Of a DNA stretch of 64,000 nucleotides, positions 34,804 through 43,364 are shown piece after piece. The translations under genes and the position numbers were made by a program. The DNA lies in NCBI GenBank assembly GCA_964388955.1, contig CAYMCO010000011.1:58589-122588 (forward strand), given 5' to 3'. Numbering within the stretch: position 1 is the stretch's first letter; the number at the start of each line of letters is the position of its first letter. The notes below the pieces were generated by a model. It ran no database searches. It saw nothing but the letters and a program-made list of their open reading frames with translations, and was not told the DNA's origin. Source of the stretch: CAYMCO01 sp964388955. GTDB taxonomy: Bacteria > Chloroflexota > Anaerolineae > Anaerolineales > E44-bin32.

Positions 34804-35235
34804 ATGTTCAGAGCGATGCGGGGGAAGCGGCGCGATGCCCAACTCCATGCGTTGGGCTCAATCCTGGTGGTGGATGATGACATAGAATTCTGCACTATCC
34901 TTTCCGAGGTGCTGAACGGATTCGGATTTCAAGTGCAAATCGCAACCACCGTTGAGCGGGCGCTCGCTTATCTGGCAGAGAGGACCCCCGATCTGATCAT
35001 GACCGATATCACGATGCCTGAGCAGGATGGGCTGGCGCTCATTCGCAACCTGCGCATCCGGCCCGGATGGTGCACGATCCCCACAGTGATTGTGAGCGCG
35101 CTGCCCCGCGGGGAGGTGATTTCTCTGACGGAGCGAATCGGGGCCGATGCATTCTTGGGTAAGCCCTTCTCGATCCGCAAGCTCCGAGCGACCATCGCTC
35201 CTCTTGTCGCGCATCCGGCGCTGGCCGCATGCTAG
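34804..35235 (+). CDS. Receiver-only response regulator
   Basis: A 143-aa CheY-like protein: acidic pocket ILVVDDDIEFC, phospho-Asp in DLIMTDITMPEQDG, Ser/Thr switch region VIVSALPRGE and Lys in FLGKPFS. No output domain follows. The basic N-terminus (MFRAMRGKRRDAQ) is unusual. Start at 34804 follows GGGGAG at 5 nt; the frame opens 14 codons upstream. No kinase is adjacent, so its partner is elsewhere. Confidence 0.9.
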   Translation: MFRAMRGKRRDAQLHALGSILVVDDDIEFCTILSEVLNGFGFQVQIATTVERALAYLAERTPDLIMTDITMPEQDGLALIRNLRIRPGWCTIPTVIVSALPRGEVISLTERIGADAFLGKPFSIRKLRATIAPLVAHPALAAC

Positions 35236-35665
35236 AGCTCCCACCCTCGAATCGACGATTCTTGGGCGCTCGCGCAACCACCGGTTGGTGGGGCGGCACT
35301 CTCCGCTGGGAGATCTTTCCTTTCGCTCTTTCCCCCGAAATCATCTGTGGGGACAATCAGCCTGCGGCGCCGAGGAGCCATGGGACGCCTCCGGTCGCTT
35401 GGGGGCCCGCCCGCGTTTCCCCCTGAAACAGATCGGTCTTGGGGGTGGCAAATGCATGCGGTCTTCCGCTATCCTCCCACCGGCGCATAGCTTCTCCCGA
35501 GGGAGGAATCAGCTCCTTGGGGCACATCGCCGGATGCACTTGCCTCTCGAAACGATTAGGACCATGCGCAGAGCGTGAGTAAAATGGGGTGAATCCCCGT
35601 ATGTGCGGAATTGATCCTGTCCATGGGTGCGGGACCCATGGTGAGGGGAAGGAAGGCAAGGGATA
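35236..35665. other. Intergenic region, nothing recognised
   Basis: Contains a self-complementary CCACCGGTTGGTGG near 35277 but no supported gene or RNA. Confidence 0.4.
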
Positions 35666-35929
35666 GTGGCTGGTTTGGGCAGAAGCGCACAGAAAGTGCA
35701 GGAGGCATTATCCGCCAGGGGATTCGACAACCGGGGGACAGAATTGCCCGACTCGACCCGGACCGCCCGCGAGGCGGCTGAGGCGATCGGGTGCACGGTG
35801 GGGCAGATCGCCGAGTCGCTGGTGTTCAAGGGGGATGAGGCGCTCGGAATCCCGGTGGGGCGAAGGGCGGCCGGCCCTGCGTTCGGAGCGGCCGGCACAC
35901 GGAGAAGGCCGATTTGCGTGTCATCATAG
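35666..35929 (+). pseudogene. YbaK/aminoacyl-tRNA deacylase, N-terminal fragment
   Basis: From a GTG start, the first 55 residues (SAQKVQEALSARGFDNRGTE, TAREAAEAIGCTVGQIAESL, VFKGDEA) match the N-terminus of YbaK-type trans-editing deacylases, which are about 155-165 aa. After VFKGDEA the sequence becomes unrelated (GIPVGRRAAGPAFG) and ends at 35929. The catalytic C-terminal half is absent from all frames before the next gene, so this is a truncated remnant. Confidence 0.7.
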
Positions 35930-35966
35930 AGCCCCCACTCGGGCCGACGGGGGGGAGGGTGTTCCG

Positions 35967-36992
35967 ATGACCAACGTGGTTCGGCGCTGGCTGGGGTGGT
36001 TGCGGGCCCGCTGGGATGCCGTCCTGGCATGGGTGGCGCATGGGAACGGGGAGGATGGTCGGGGCCCCCAGCCCCGGCCTTCCAGGGACACAGGCCACAC
36101 CGCACTCGTCAGGCGAATCCTTCGAATAGTGCATGACCCCTTACTCGAGGAGAACGATCGCCGCCTGCGGGAAAGTCAGGGTTGGCGAGATCCAACCGCG
36201 CTGAGCGACGGGTTTATTCAGGACCTGTCAGCCTGCAGCCAAGGCCGCGTTCGCTTTCAAATCGAGGATTGGATTTTGGAGGATGAGTTCCCGCCCAAAC
36301 AAAACGGCTTCCGGTATTCGCCCAAGGGGTTTGTGCACTCGCTGCGGACGGGACAAGGATTCCATCAACCGGATCGCATCGACTACCGGCAGTTGATCGA
36401 AAGGTTCGACATCCTCGGGCGTGTGGCGCGGGGCGAGGTCGATGAGGTCTGGATGTTCGGGTTCCCTTTTGCAGGCTACCATGAGTCCGTCATGGCGGGT
36501 CCGGGCGCGTTCTGGTGCAACGCACCCCCGCTGGAGGGTACATCCGCTGCGGGCAGGCGTTTCGTGATTATGGGCTTCAACTATGAGCGCGGTGTGGGGG
36601 AAATGCTGGAGAGTTTCGGCCACCGGGCGGAATCGATCCTTGGCCGCGTGTTTTCCGGCACCCATGGAGAGTCCAACCTGTGGGAGCGATTCACACGGCA
36701 CCATGCAAGCCATCCGGGAAGGGCGCAGGTGGGCACAATGCATTTCGCGCCCAACAGTGAGCGAGACTATGATTGGGGCAACCGGCGATTTGTACCCAGC
36801 GGTTGCGATGATTGGCTTTCCTTCCCGCCCTTGTCCGGCACAATGCGGTCCGTGAATTGCGAAGAGTGGGGCGGCGGTGATATTCGCGAGCACCATCGGT
36901 GGTGGTTTGCGCATCTGCCCAACGCGGAGGGGCAGTCGAACGGAATTTCGCACAACTGGTGGAAGTATGTCATCGACCCGAATCAGGCCTGA
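35967..36992 (+). CDS. Conserved hypothetical protein (341 aa)
   Basis: A soluble protein without signal peptide, with strongly patterned, Trp/His/Gly-rich conserved-looking segments: VDEVWMFGFPFAGYHESVM, GPGAFWCNAP, FVIMGFNYERGVGEMLESF, QVGTMHFAPNSERDYDWGN, VNCEEWGGGDIREHHRWWF, NGISHNWWKYVID. The several invariant-type His, Asp, Glu and Trp residues look like an enzyme active site or sugar-binding fold, but I cannot name the family. Start at 35967 with GGAGGG upstream. It is followed 160 bp later by hpt. Confidence 0.75.
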   Translation: MTNVVRRWLGWLRARWDAVLAWVAHGNGEDGRGPQPRPSRDTGHTALVRRILRIVHDPLLEENDRRLRESQGWRDPTALSDGFIQDLSACSQGRVRFQIEDWILEDEFPPKQNGFRYSPKGFVHSLRTGQGFHQPDRIDYRQLIERFDILGRVARGEVDEVWMFGFPFAGYHESVMAGPGAFWCNAPPLEGTSAAGRRFVIMGFNYERGVGEMLESFGHRAESILGRVFSGTHGESNLWERFTRHHASHPGRAQVGTMHFAPNSERDYDWGNRRFVPSGCDDWLSFPPLSGTMRSVNCEEWGGGDIREHHRWWFAHLPNAEGQSNGISHNWWKYVIDPNQA

Positions 36993-37154
36993 CGCGAGGC
37001 AAGCCGGCGCTCTGGACGTTCGAATTGGGAGAAGGACAAAGCGATGGGCCCGGCGCCCCGGTGGAAGCCAGGGCGGAGCCCGCAAACGAGAGCGACTAGT
37101 CACCCGCCATAGGCGAAGCGGGGCAATCCAATCGCAGGAGGGACGTGCGCACCG

Positions 37155-37697
37155 ATGAGCAAGGAAAAATCCGGTTCCGGTTTGGCCAAGACCCTCATCA
37201 CGGAGGAGCAGATCCGAGCACGAGTGAAGGAGATCGCGGCACAGATCTCTGAGGATTATGCCGGCAAGAATCCCTATTTTGTCGGCATCCTCAAGGGCGC
37301 GTTCATCTTCCTCGCCGACCTGACTCGCATGCTGAAGATCCCCCATATCGTGGACTTCATGGCCTTGTCCAGCTACGGCCTGACCACAACGAGCGGGGAG
37401 GTGCGCATCATCATGGACCTGCGCGAGCCTATCGAGGATCGGCACGTGGTCATCGTGGAGGATATCGTGGATACCGGCAGCACCTTGCGATACCTGACCC
37501 GTACCTTGCGCAGCCGGGGTCCGGCTTCACTGAAGAATTGCGTGCTCTTGAGAAAGGAAAGGCATGAGTCCGCTGATTTGCAGATCGACTACTTGGGCTT
37601 CGATTTGCCGGATGTCTGGGTCGTTGGCTACGGGCTGGATTTTGCGGACAGGTATCGCACACTCCCCTATATCGCCGAGATGAGCAGGCCGGAATGA
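37155..37697 (+). CDS. hpt: Hypoxanthine phosphoribosyltransferase
   Basis: A 180-aa type I phosphoribosyltransferase that salvages hypoxanthine/guanine with PRPP. PRPP-binding motif VVIVEDIVDTGSTL, flexible loop FMALSSYGLTTTSG and C-terminal GYGLDFADRYRTLPYIA are all standard. GGAGG precedes the ATG by 10 nt. Confidence 0.96.
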   Translation: MSKEKSGSGLAKTLITEEQIRARVKEIAAQISEDYAGKNPYFVGILKGAFIFLADLTRMLKIPHIVDFMALSSYGLTTTSGEVRIIMDLREPIEDRHVVIVEDIVDTGSTLRYLTRTLRSRGPASLKNCVLLRKERHESADLQIDYLGFDLPDVWVVGYGLDFADRYRTLPYIAEMSRPE

Positions 37698-37837
37698 TCC
37701 CCTCTGACGGGCAAGTTGGCACGCTCGGTTGGATTCTGAACCACGAATCCGATAAGCCGCCTTTGGGGATGGGAGGGAGTCCGTGCGAAGAGGGTCCCAT
37801 GTCGGATTCACCGTTCGGCGGGTACGTGGATGTTCGG

Positions 37838-38692
37838 TCAAGCGAAGCGGCGGAGGACCTCACGAACGCCGCCGAGATACCCGCGGCCGAAAAGGTTCAG
37901 GTGATTGAGCAGGTGATAGAGATTGTATAGCGGCAGGCGCGCCCGCCAACCTGGATCCAGGCGTCTCCGTCCCTCATATGCCCGATAGAAGGATTCCGGG
38001 AACCGGCCGAAAAGGGTGGTCATGCCCAGATCCGCCTCCGCCCATCCGAAATGGGCGGCGGGATCGATAATTGCCGGTTCACCGCGCGGTCCGGTTACGG
38101 CGTTGCCGGACCATAGATCCCCGTGGATGAGTGAGGGGGGTTGCCTTGGGACTAGATTGGGCAGGCGTGCTGCAAGGCGGTTGACGCTGTCCAGATCTTG
38201 CGCGCTAAGCAGTTTTCTTTTATGGGCAAGCTGGGCCTGGAAGTCCAGGCGCTGCCGGGCAAAAAAGACATGGCCATCTTCGGTCCAGGTGTTGGGTTGC
38301 GGAGTGCTGCCAATGTAGTTGTCGTGAGCGAATCCAAAGCGCTCTGCGTGAGTCTCGTGCAGGATGGCTAACCGCCGGCCAAATGAATCCCAGTAGTCCG
38401 GTCGCCGGGGAGCCGGCCGCAGGTCTTCCATCAGGATGAACCCCGGCCCCCACAGAAAAGGTTTTGGAACTCGAGGCGCGCCCTCTACCCTCAGGGCTTC
38501 CAGCCCCTCCGCTTCGCGAGGGAACATATCCGCCGGCGCGCCCACGTTGAGCTTGAGGAAGAATGAGGCCCCCGCATCGGTCTCGAGGCGGGCCCCATTG
38601 TTGATGCACCCGCCGCCGACGGGTATGGTCCGTACGACAGCTCCGAACCCGCCATCGAAAAGAAAGCGAGCCACCGGTTGAGGGAGCCTCAC
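37838..38692 (-). CDS. Fructosamine/ketosamine-3-kinase family protein
   Basis: A 284-aa FN3K-family kinase, which phosphorylates sugar adducts on protein amines so that they fall off (deglycation). Features: ATP-site lysine in FFLKLNVG, catalytic HGDLWSGN, and DPAAHFGWAEADLGMT, with the C-terminal YNLYHLLNHLNLFG. The GTG start at 38692 overlaps the stop of the upstream phosphatase gene (GTGA), implying translational coupling. Bacterial FN3Ks act mainly on ribulosamines and erythrulosamines. Confidence 0.93.
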   Translation of the reverse strand: MRLPQPVARFLFDGGFGAVVRTIPVGGGCINNGARLETDAGASFFLKLNVGAPADMFPREAEGLEALRVEGAPRVPKPFLWGPGFILMEDLRPAPRRPDYWDSFGRRLAILHETHAERFGFAHDNYIGSTPQPNTWTEDGHVFFARQRLDFQAQLAHKRKLLSAQDLDSVNRLAARLPNLVPRQPPSLIHGDLWSGNAVTGPRGEPAIIDPAAHFGWAEADLGMTTLFGRFPESFYRAYEGRRRLDPGWRARLPLYNLYHLLNHLNLFGRGYLGGVREVLRRFA

Positions 38693-39174
38693 AGCGCCCC
38701 GCTCCGCAGCGTCTCGATCAGATGGCGCACCGATCGTTCCACTATTTCATATGTGGTCTGGAAGCCCTCCGGGCCCCCATACCACGGATCGGGGACCTCC
38801 GCTCCAGGCTTGGCCACAGGGTCGAACTTGCGCATCAAGTGCATCTTTTCGACGTGCTCGGAGCTGCGCGCCATGGCGCGCAGCGCGTCCAGGTTGCTCT
38901 GATCCATGGCGAAGATCAAGTCAAAACGATCAAGATCCTCCGGTGTCACCTGACGGGACAATCCCGTCACATCGACACCTCGCGAGGCTGCGAACCTGCG
39001 CATGCGTCGATCCGGCGGCTCGCCCACGTGGTAGCTCGAGGTCCCCGCGGAATCGGCCGTGTATCTGGGCTCAAGATCCGTTCCATTCACCATTTGCCGG
39101 AAGAGGTTCTCGGCCAGTGGGCTCCGGACGACGTTGCCCAAGCAGACAAACAGGACGCGTCTGGTCTCCGCCAT
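38689..39174 (-). CDS. Low-molecular-weight protein tyrosine phosphatase family
   Basis: A 161-aa LMW-PTP. The P-loop is CLGNVVRSP (C11, R17) and the general acid lies in DPWYGG. The second Cys of the usual C-x-x-N-x-C-R loop is replaced by Val, so redox protection by a disulfide is unlikely. The tight coupling to a fructosamine kinase suggests it dephosphorylates sugar-phosphate adducts or free sugar phosphates and not tyrosine. A TATAAT box sits 6 bp before the ATG, consistent with leaderless mRNA. Confidence 0.9.
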   Translation of the reverse strand: MAETRRVLFVCLGNVVRSPLAENLFRQMVNGTDLEPRYTADSAGTSSYHVGEPPDRRMRRFAASRGVDVTGLSRQVTPEDLDRFDLIFAMDQSNLDALRAMARSSEHVEKMHLMRKFDPVAKPGAEVPDPWYGGPEGFQTTYEIVERSVRHLIETLRSGAL

Positions 39175-39180
39175 ATGACG

Positions 39181-39186
39181 ATTATA
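39181..39186 (-). promoter_or_regulatory. -10 box of the phosphatase-kinase pair
   Basis: TATAAT on the minus strand, 6 bp upstream of the ATG at 39174. No convincing -35 is seen. Confidence 0.45.
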
Positions 39187-39232
39187 AGCGAGCGCGGGCC
39201 CGGCGGAGGGAGCCGGGGAACCGCCTCTCGTG

Positions 39233-39238
39233 TATAAT
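39233..39238 (+). promoter_or_regulatory. -10 box of the sortase gene
   Basis: TATAAT on the plus strand in the divergent interval, 65 bp upstream of the sortase ATG, giving a normal leader. Confidence 0.45.
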
Positions 39239-39303
39239 CGCGGCGAACCAAGAGGACAAGAAGGCCCAAGTGGTGCAGGTTGCCCAGGACGAGCCAGAAC
39301 CAC

Positions 39304-40203
39304 ATGTCCAAGTACGATAAGCCCGCCGAAGAGCTCTCGATACCGGAACTGGAGGCGCTGCTCGCACGCAAGAAGATGGAGGCCAGCAAAGACCGGTTGC
39401 GGAGGTTCCGCAAGAGCGGGCGTGCCTTGGCCATCGACGATCACGGAGGAGACGAACCTCCAGTGGCGGAGGTCGTTGATGAAGCGGGGGCGAGGGCCAG
39501 CGGAGGATTTCCATGGCGAACCGCCTTCAACCGAATCTTGCTTGTGTTGGAAGTGGCGGCGGTCGCTGGCCTGGGATACCTCCTGGTGGACGGTTTCGAC
39601 ACTCTGCGGCAGATGAACCGGGAGGCGGCGGAAGCGCTGGAAGCGCCGACCCCCTCCCCGACTGCTTTGATCACGGCTGTGGTCCTTCCCTCCGGCCACA
39701 CCCCGCCCACTTCTCCTGGAGGCGCCCAGCCCAACGAGGCGGAGATACCCGCCAATCTGCGCCCATTGGTGCAGTCTTTGGCTGCGGTGCCAGTGCCCAC
39801 CGCGAGCCCGGAGCAGGCGCGGAACATCTACATCGAGCGTTTGTGGAACGGGCCGGTGCCTGTGGTGATGGGTGATGGCTGGGAGCAGCTCAAACGAGGG
39901 GTGGGGCAGCACATTGGCAGCGCCAACCCCGGCCAGAAGGGCAACATGGTGCTTTCCGCCCACAACGACATATTCGGAGAGCTCTTCCGGGATCTGGATC
40001 ATCTGCGCCCGGGGGATGAAGTGGTGGTGTCGACGGCCTCGCGCGAATTCCTGTACAAGGTCACAGGCGTGCGGATTGTGGATCCCACGGATGTGAGCGT
40101 CATGTCTCCAACCGAGAAGCCAACAATCACATTGATTTCATGTTATCCTTATTTGGTGGACAATCAACGAATCGTGGTATTTGGGGAACTGTTCCAGGAC
40201 TGA
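39304..40203 (+). CDS. Sortase, class D/E-like transpeptidase
   Basis: A 299-aa protein with a cytoplasmic N-terminus of charged helices (ELSIPELEALLARKKMEASK), one transmembrane segment (FNRILLVLEVAAVAGLGYLL), a Pro/Thr linker and a C-terminal sortase barrel. Catalytic residues are H220 (LSAHNDIFG), C280 (LISCYPY) and R289 (DNQRIVVF). It should attach surface proteins carrying an LPxTA/G-type tail; no clear LPxTG substrate is seen in the window. Start at 39304; the frame opens eight codons earlier. Confidence 0.9.
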   Translation: MSKYDKPAEELSIPELEALLARKKMEASKDRLRRFRKSGRALAIDDHGGDEPPVAEVVDEAGARASGGFPWRTAFNRILLVLEVAAVAGLGYLLVDGFDTLRQMNREAAEALEAPTPSPTALITAVVLPSGHTPPTSPGGAQPNEAEIPANLRPLVQSLAAVPVPTASPEQARNIYIERLWNGPVPVVMGDGWEQLKRGVGQHIGSANPGQKGNMVLSAHNDIFGELFRDLDHLRPGDEVVVSTASREFLYKVTGVRIVDPTDVSVMSPTEKPTITLISCYPYLVDNQRIVVFGELFQD

Positions 40204-40265
40204 TCGACCAGGTCGGTCTTCACTCTGGAACCCTCGTTGATACCGCGGGCAGACTGGAGGGGACA

Positions 40266-40463
40266 TTGAGCCGCAAGCGAAATCGAAGGCCGAATCTACC
40301 TCAATCAACATTGCGCCGCTTTGGCGCCCGATCCACTCGCACACCGAGCAGCGGAGATTTCGATCCGGACTACAGCTACGTGGTTCAGGATCTCAAGCGA
40401 ATTGGTATGCTGGCGGCGATTTTCATCGCCGGGATTGTCGTGCTTTCCTTCATCTTGGCTTGA
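40266..40463 (+). CDS. Small membrane protein (65 aa)
   Basis: A TTG-started short gene with GGAGGGG just upstream. It encodes a basic N-terminus (LSRKRNRRPNLPQSTLRR), the motif FDPDYSYVVQDLKRIGML and one C-terminal transmembrane helix (AAIFIAGIVVLSFILA). I recognise this D-Y-S-Y-V-x-x-D-L-K-R-I arrangement as a recurrent small protein of Chloroflexota, function unknown. It follows the sortase gene by 62 bp on the same strand. Confidence 0.75.
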   Translation: MSRKRNRRPNLPQSTLRRFGARSTRTPSSGDFDPDYSYVVQDLKRIGMLAAIFIAGIVVLSFILA

Positions 40464-40889
40464 CTGCAACCCATATCAACTTTTCGACGTCCACGCGGCA
40501 TCCCCCATTTGACCACCGAATAGCGCAGGCGAGTTGCGGCCTGCATAATTCACAGATCCGTCACACCTCGGCTCGGACGCGCGGATTTCTTGGTGCCTCT
40601 TGTGCCTTTGGGAGAACCGGGAGTACGTGCGCTTGGGCATCCCCGGGCGTGGCGTCTTTCCAGACAGAGCACTGACACAGTTGCGGCAGAAGTGCTCCTC
40701 GCGCCATGGTGGAGGCGAACGTGACCTCGGACCTGTGCGGCCCGGATGCTCGCTGCAGGGAAGACGGGGCAAAGCCGATGGGATCTCATGCTGCAAGTGC
40801 GATTGCTTACCGAAGCGGAATGCCCTCCTACCGTGGGCGTGTTCCATTTCAGGGGGCGCGGCTGCTTGAGAGTGAATGTGCGGCGCTCC

Positions 40890-41082
40890 TCTCGATACAC
40901 CTCGTGGTTTCACCACTCGGCACTCGAGATGCGCCTCCCCACAATCGGAACGTGCGAAGCAAACCGCATCTCGAGTAGCGGCGAGCGGAGCGAGGCGTGT
41001 ATCGAGGGGCCTGGCCTGTGTTGTTGGCAGGGTGCGGCAGGTACGAGTCTGCCGTGTCAGATCGCCTCTCAGGATGGAACGC
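40890..41082 (+). repeat. Hairpin element, full copy A
   Basis: Starts CTCGATACACCTCG and contains two nested inverted repeats: CTCGATACAC ... GTGTATCGAG and CACTCGAGATGCG ... CGCATCTCGAGTA, followed by a non-palindromic tail ending GTCAGATCGCC-AGGATGGAACGC. It is about 95% identical to the inverted copy at 63762-63953. Confidence 0.85.
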
Positions 41083-41125
41083 AGCCTCCTACCGTTGGGG
41101 GATTGGCGCCTATCCGAAAATTGTA

Positions 41126-41131
41126 TATAAT
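41126..41131 (+). promoter_or_regulatory. -10 box of the GntR operon
   Basis: TATAAT inside an AT-rich patch (TTGTATATAATATC), 70 bp before the GntR start; the only AT-rich stretch of this intergenic region. Confidence 0.5.
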
Positions 41132-41200
41132 ATCTAATGTCATATTACGGCAACGGCGCGGCTTGGCCAATCGGAGGCACATACAAGGGGCGGAGGTGCT

Positions 41201-41945
41201 GTGGACCCTGAATTCATCGCTCGTTTGGATGAGCGCAAACCGCTCGCGGATCTTGTCTTTGAGGCCCTGCGGGATGGAATCATCTCCGGAAGGCTGGCGC
41301 CCGGCGAATGGCTGCGGCAGGAGCACATATCCGGGGAGTTGGGTGTCAGCCAGACACCTGTGCGCCAGGCGCTGGAGCGATTGGCGGCTGAAGGGCTGGT
41401 AGAGAGGGTCGCCTATCGGGGGGTCCGTGTTCCCCAAATTGAGGCCGGGGATTTTGCGGAGATCTTCGGCCTGGCGCATGCTGCTGGAGTCGCTCATCAT
41501 GCGCCACGCGGCCCGGAACATTTCACCGGAGTCGTTGGCAGAGCTGGAGAAAATGGTCGAGGATGCGCAGGCGTATGTCTCCCTGGATCAGATGGCGCGC
41601 AGGCGCACCACGAACCGGGAGCTGCATCTGCGCCTCAGCGACGAGTGCGGCTATCCGCTGCTCTCTCGCCTCTATGAGATGGTGTTCAATCGATTCCCAC
41701 ACTGGATGATCTATGAGGGCATGTTCCGGCAGATTGATTTCCTCGAGGCTCGATTGAAGCGTGAGACCTCCGAGCATCGAGCCATGCTGGCGGCGATTTC
41801 GGAGGGTGATGTGGAGCTGGCGGAGCGGCTTGCGCTTAAGCATATTCGTGCCACGGCCGAGGAACTCGCTCAGCTTTTTGACATCTCTGACGAACTGCTT
41901 GATCAAACCCGAAGCGATCTCTGGCCGAGAGTCGGGAACGAATAG
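41201..41945 (+). pseudogene. GntR/FadR-family regulator with a +1 frameshift
   Basis: The first frame (GTG at 41201, GGAGG upstream) encodes the winged helix LADLVFEALRDGIISGRLAP, GVSQTPVRQALERLAAEGLV. The second, ending at 41945, encodes the FadR-type effector domain (RMLLESLIMRHAARNISPES, HLRLSDECGYPLLSRLYEMV, EHRAMLAAISEGDVELAERL). They join if one G is removed in CTGG at 41471-41474 (FGL-RMLLES). The intact protein would be about 247 aa and would regulate the downstream amino-acid genes. Either a sequencing error or a genuine inactivation that could leave the operon deregulated. Confidence 0.85.
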
Positions 41946-41981
41946 GAGTCGGTATCTATCGGAGCGAGGGGAGAGCAATAC

Positions 41982-43250
41982 ATGAACCGTTCCCAAGGAT
42001 GGCTGAATGAGGAACTGCAAACAAGTGCTCCGGAGGTGGAGTCCATCGATCGCACTCAGGCGCTTATTTCCCTGGAGGCGCGCTACAACGCCAGCAACTA
42101 CAACCCACTGCACGTTGTCTTGGAGGGCGGCCAGGGGGTCTGGTTATGGGACGTTGAGGGGCGCCGATATCTGGATTGTCTCAGCGCCTACTCGGCGGTA
42201 AACCAGGGCCACGCCCATCCGCGCATTCGGCGAGCGATGGTCGAACAGAGCGCCAAGCTGCCGCTCACTTCCAGGGCATTTCACAATGATCAGCTTCCGC
42301 GCTTCGCTCAGGAACTATGCGAGCTGACCGGCTATGAAATGATGCTGCCGATGAACTCGGGGACGGAGGCGGTCGAGACGGCTCTAAAGCTGGCCCGCAA
42401 GTGGGGATATGAAACCAAGGGATTGAAGGAGGGCCACGCGGAAATCGTCGTCTGCAGTGGGAACTTCCACGGTCGCAGCATCACTGTGATCAGCTTCTCG
42501 ACCGTCCCAAAGTATCGTCGCGGATTCGGGCCCTTCACCGAGGGATTCCGGGTAGTTCCCTTCGGAGATGCCGACGCGCTCGCCAGCGCGATCAGTGAGA
42601 AGACTGTGGCCTTCCTGGTCGAACCGATTCAGGGGGAAGGCGGTGTGGTGGTCCCACCGGATGGCTACCTCACTGCTGTGCGAGATTTGTGTGCACGGGC
42701 CGGGATTCTGTTCATCGCCGACGAAATCCAGACCGGGTTGGGGCGGACCGGCCGGCTGTTCGCCTGCGACTGGGAGCATGTGCGGCCGGATGTGATGATT
42801 CTCGGCAAAGCGCTCTCCGGCGGCTTCTACCCGGTCTCGGCTGTGCTGGCCTCGCGAAGTGTGATGGGGCTGATTCACCCCGGCGAGCATGGATCCACCT
42901 TCGGGGGCAATCCCCTGGCGTGCGCGGTGGCGCGCGCAGCGTTGAGGGTGTTGGTGGAGGAGGATCTGGTGGCTCGCGCCGCAGCGATGGGGGAGTACTT
43001 TCTGGATGGCTTGGAGCGCATCCGGTGCGCGCACATCCGCGATATCCGCGGCAAAGGACTGTTGATCGGCGTTGAGCTTCATGAGTCCGCGGGGGGCGCA
43101 CGCAGGTTCTGTGAAGCGCTCATGGAACGGGGCCTGCTTTGCAAGGAAACGCGCGACAATGTGATCCGCCTCGCGCCCCCTCTGATCATCTCGAAAGAGG
43201 AAATCGATTGGGCGCTGACCCGCATCGCCGAGGTCTTGACTGCACTCTGA
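41982..43250 (+). CDS. rocD: Class III aminotransferase, ornithine aminotransferase-like
   Basis: A 422-aa PLP enzyme. The segment NYNPLHVVLEGGQGVWLWDV and CLSAYSAVNQGHAHPRI is characteristic of ornithine--oxo-acid transaminases; MNSGTEAVETALKLARKW and the PLP lysine in MILGKALSGGFYP are standard for the class. It would convert L-ornithine + 2-oxoglutarate to glutamate semialdehyde. GAGGGGAG precedes the ATG. It lies directly after the GntR-type gene and before a serine hydrolase and a threonine-dehydratase-like gene. Confidence 0.92.
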   Translation: MNRSQGWLNEELQTSAPEVESIDRTQALISLEARYNASNYNPLHVVLEGGQGVWLWDVEGRRYLDCLSAYSAVNQGHAHPRIRRAMVEQSAKLPLTSRAFHNDQLPRFAQELCELTGYEMMLPMNSGTEAVETALKLARKWGYETKGLKEGHAEIVVCSGNFHGRSITVISFSTVPKYRRGFGPFTEGFRVVPFGDADALASAISEKTVAFLVEPIQGEGGVVVPPDGYLTAVRDLCARAGILFIADEIQTGLGRTGRLFACDWEHVRPDVMILGKALSGGFYPVSAVLASRSVMGLIHPGEHGSTFGGNPLACAVARAALRVLVEEDLVARAAAMGEYFLDGLERIRCAHIRDIRGKGLLIGVELHESAGGARRFCEALMERGLLCKETRDNVIRLAPPLIISKEEIDWALTRIAEVLTAL

Positions 43251-43364
43251 TTCCGGGATGAGACGCCCATTTCCCAACCGTATGAAGAGGGATGCGCGTT
43301 CACGGCCTCGGAGAGCGTATCGGTGAGGCAGGCTCGGGACGGGGCGCAATAGTGGGAGCTGGAT

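Larger units (their letters stand above)
40464..41200. repeat. Long repeat-rich intergenic region
   Basis: No supported gene. It contains the full 192-bp hairpin element (40890-41082), a direct repeat CCTCCTACCGT on either side of it (about 40826 and 41085), and a 17-bp word GTTCCATTTCAGGGGGC (40841-40857) that recurs inverted at 49276-49292. A TATAAT at 41126-41131 probably serves the GntR gene. Confidence 0.7.

Noticed and set aside
40476..40640. Minus-strand frame MPKRTYSRFSQRHKRHQ, reminiscent of ribosomal protein L32
   Set aside because: Only the first dozen residues are similar; the zinc ribbon of L32 is absent and the region is repeat-rich.
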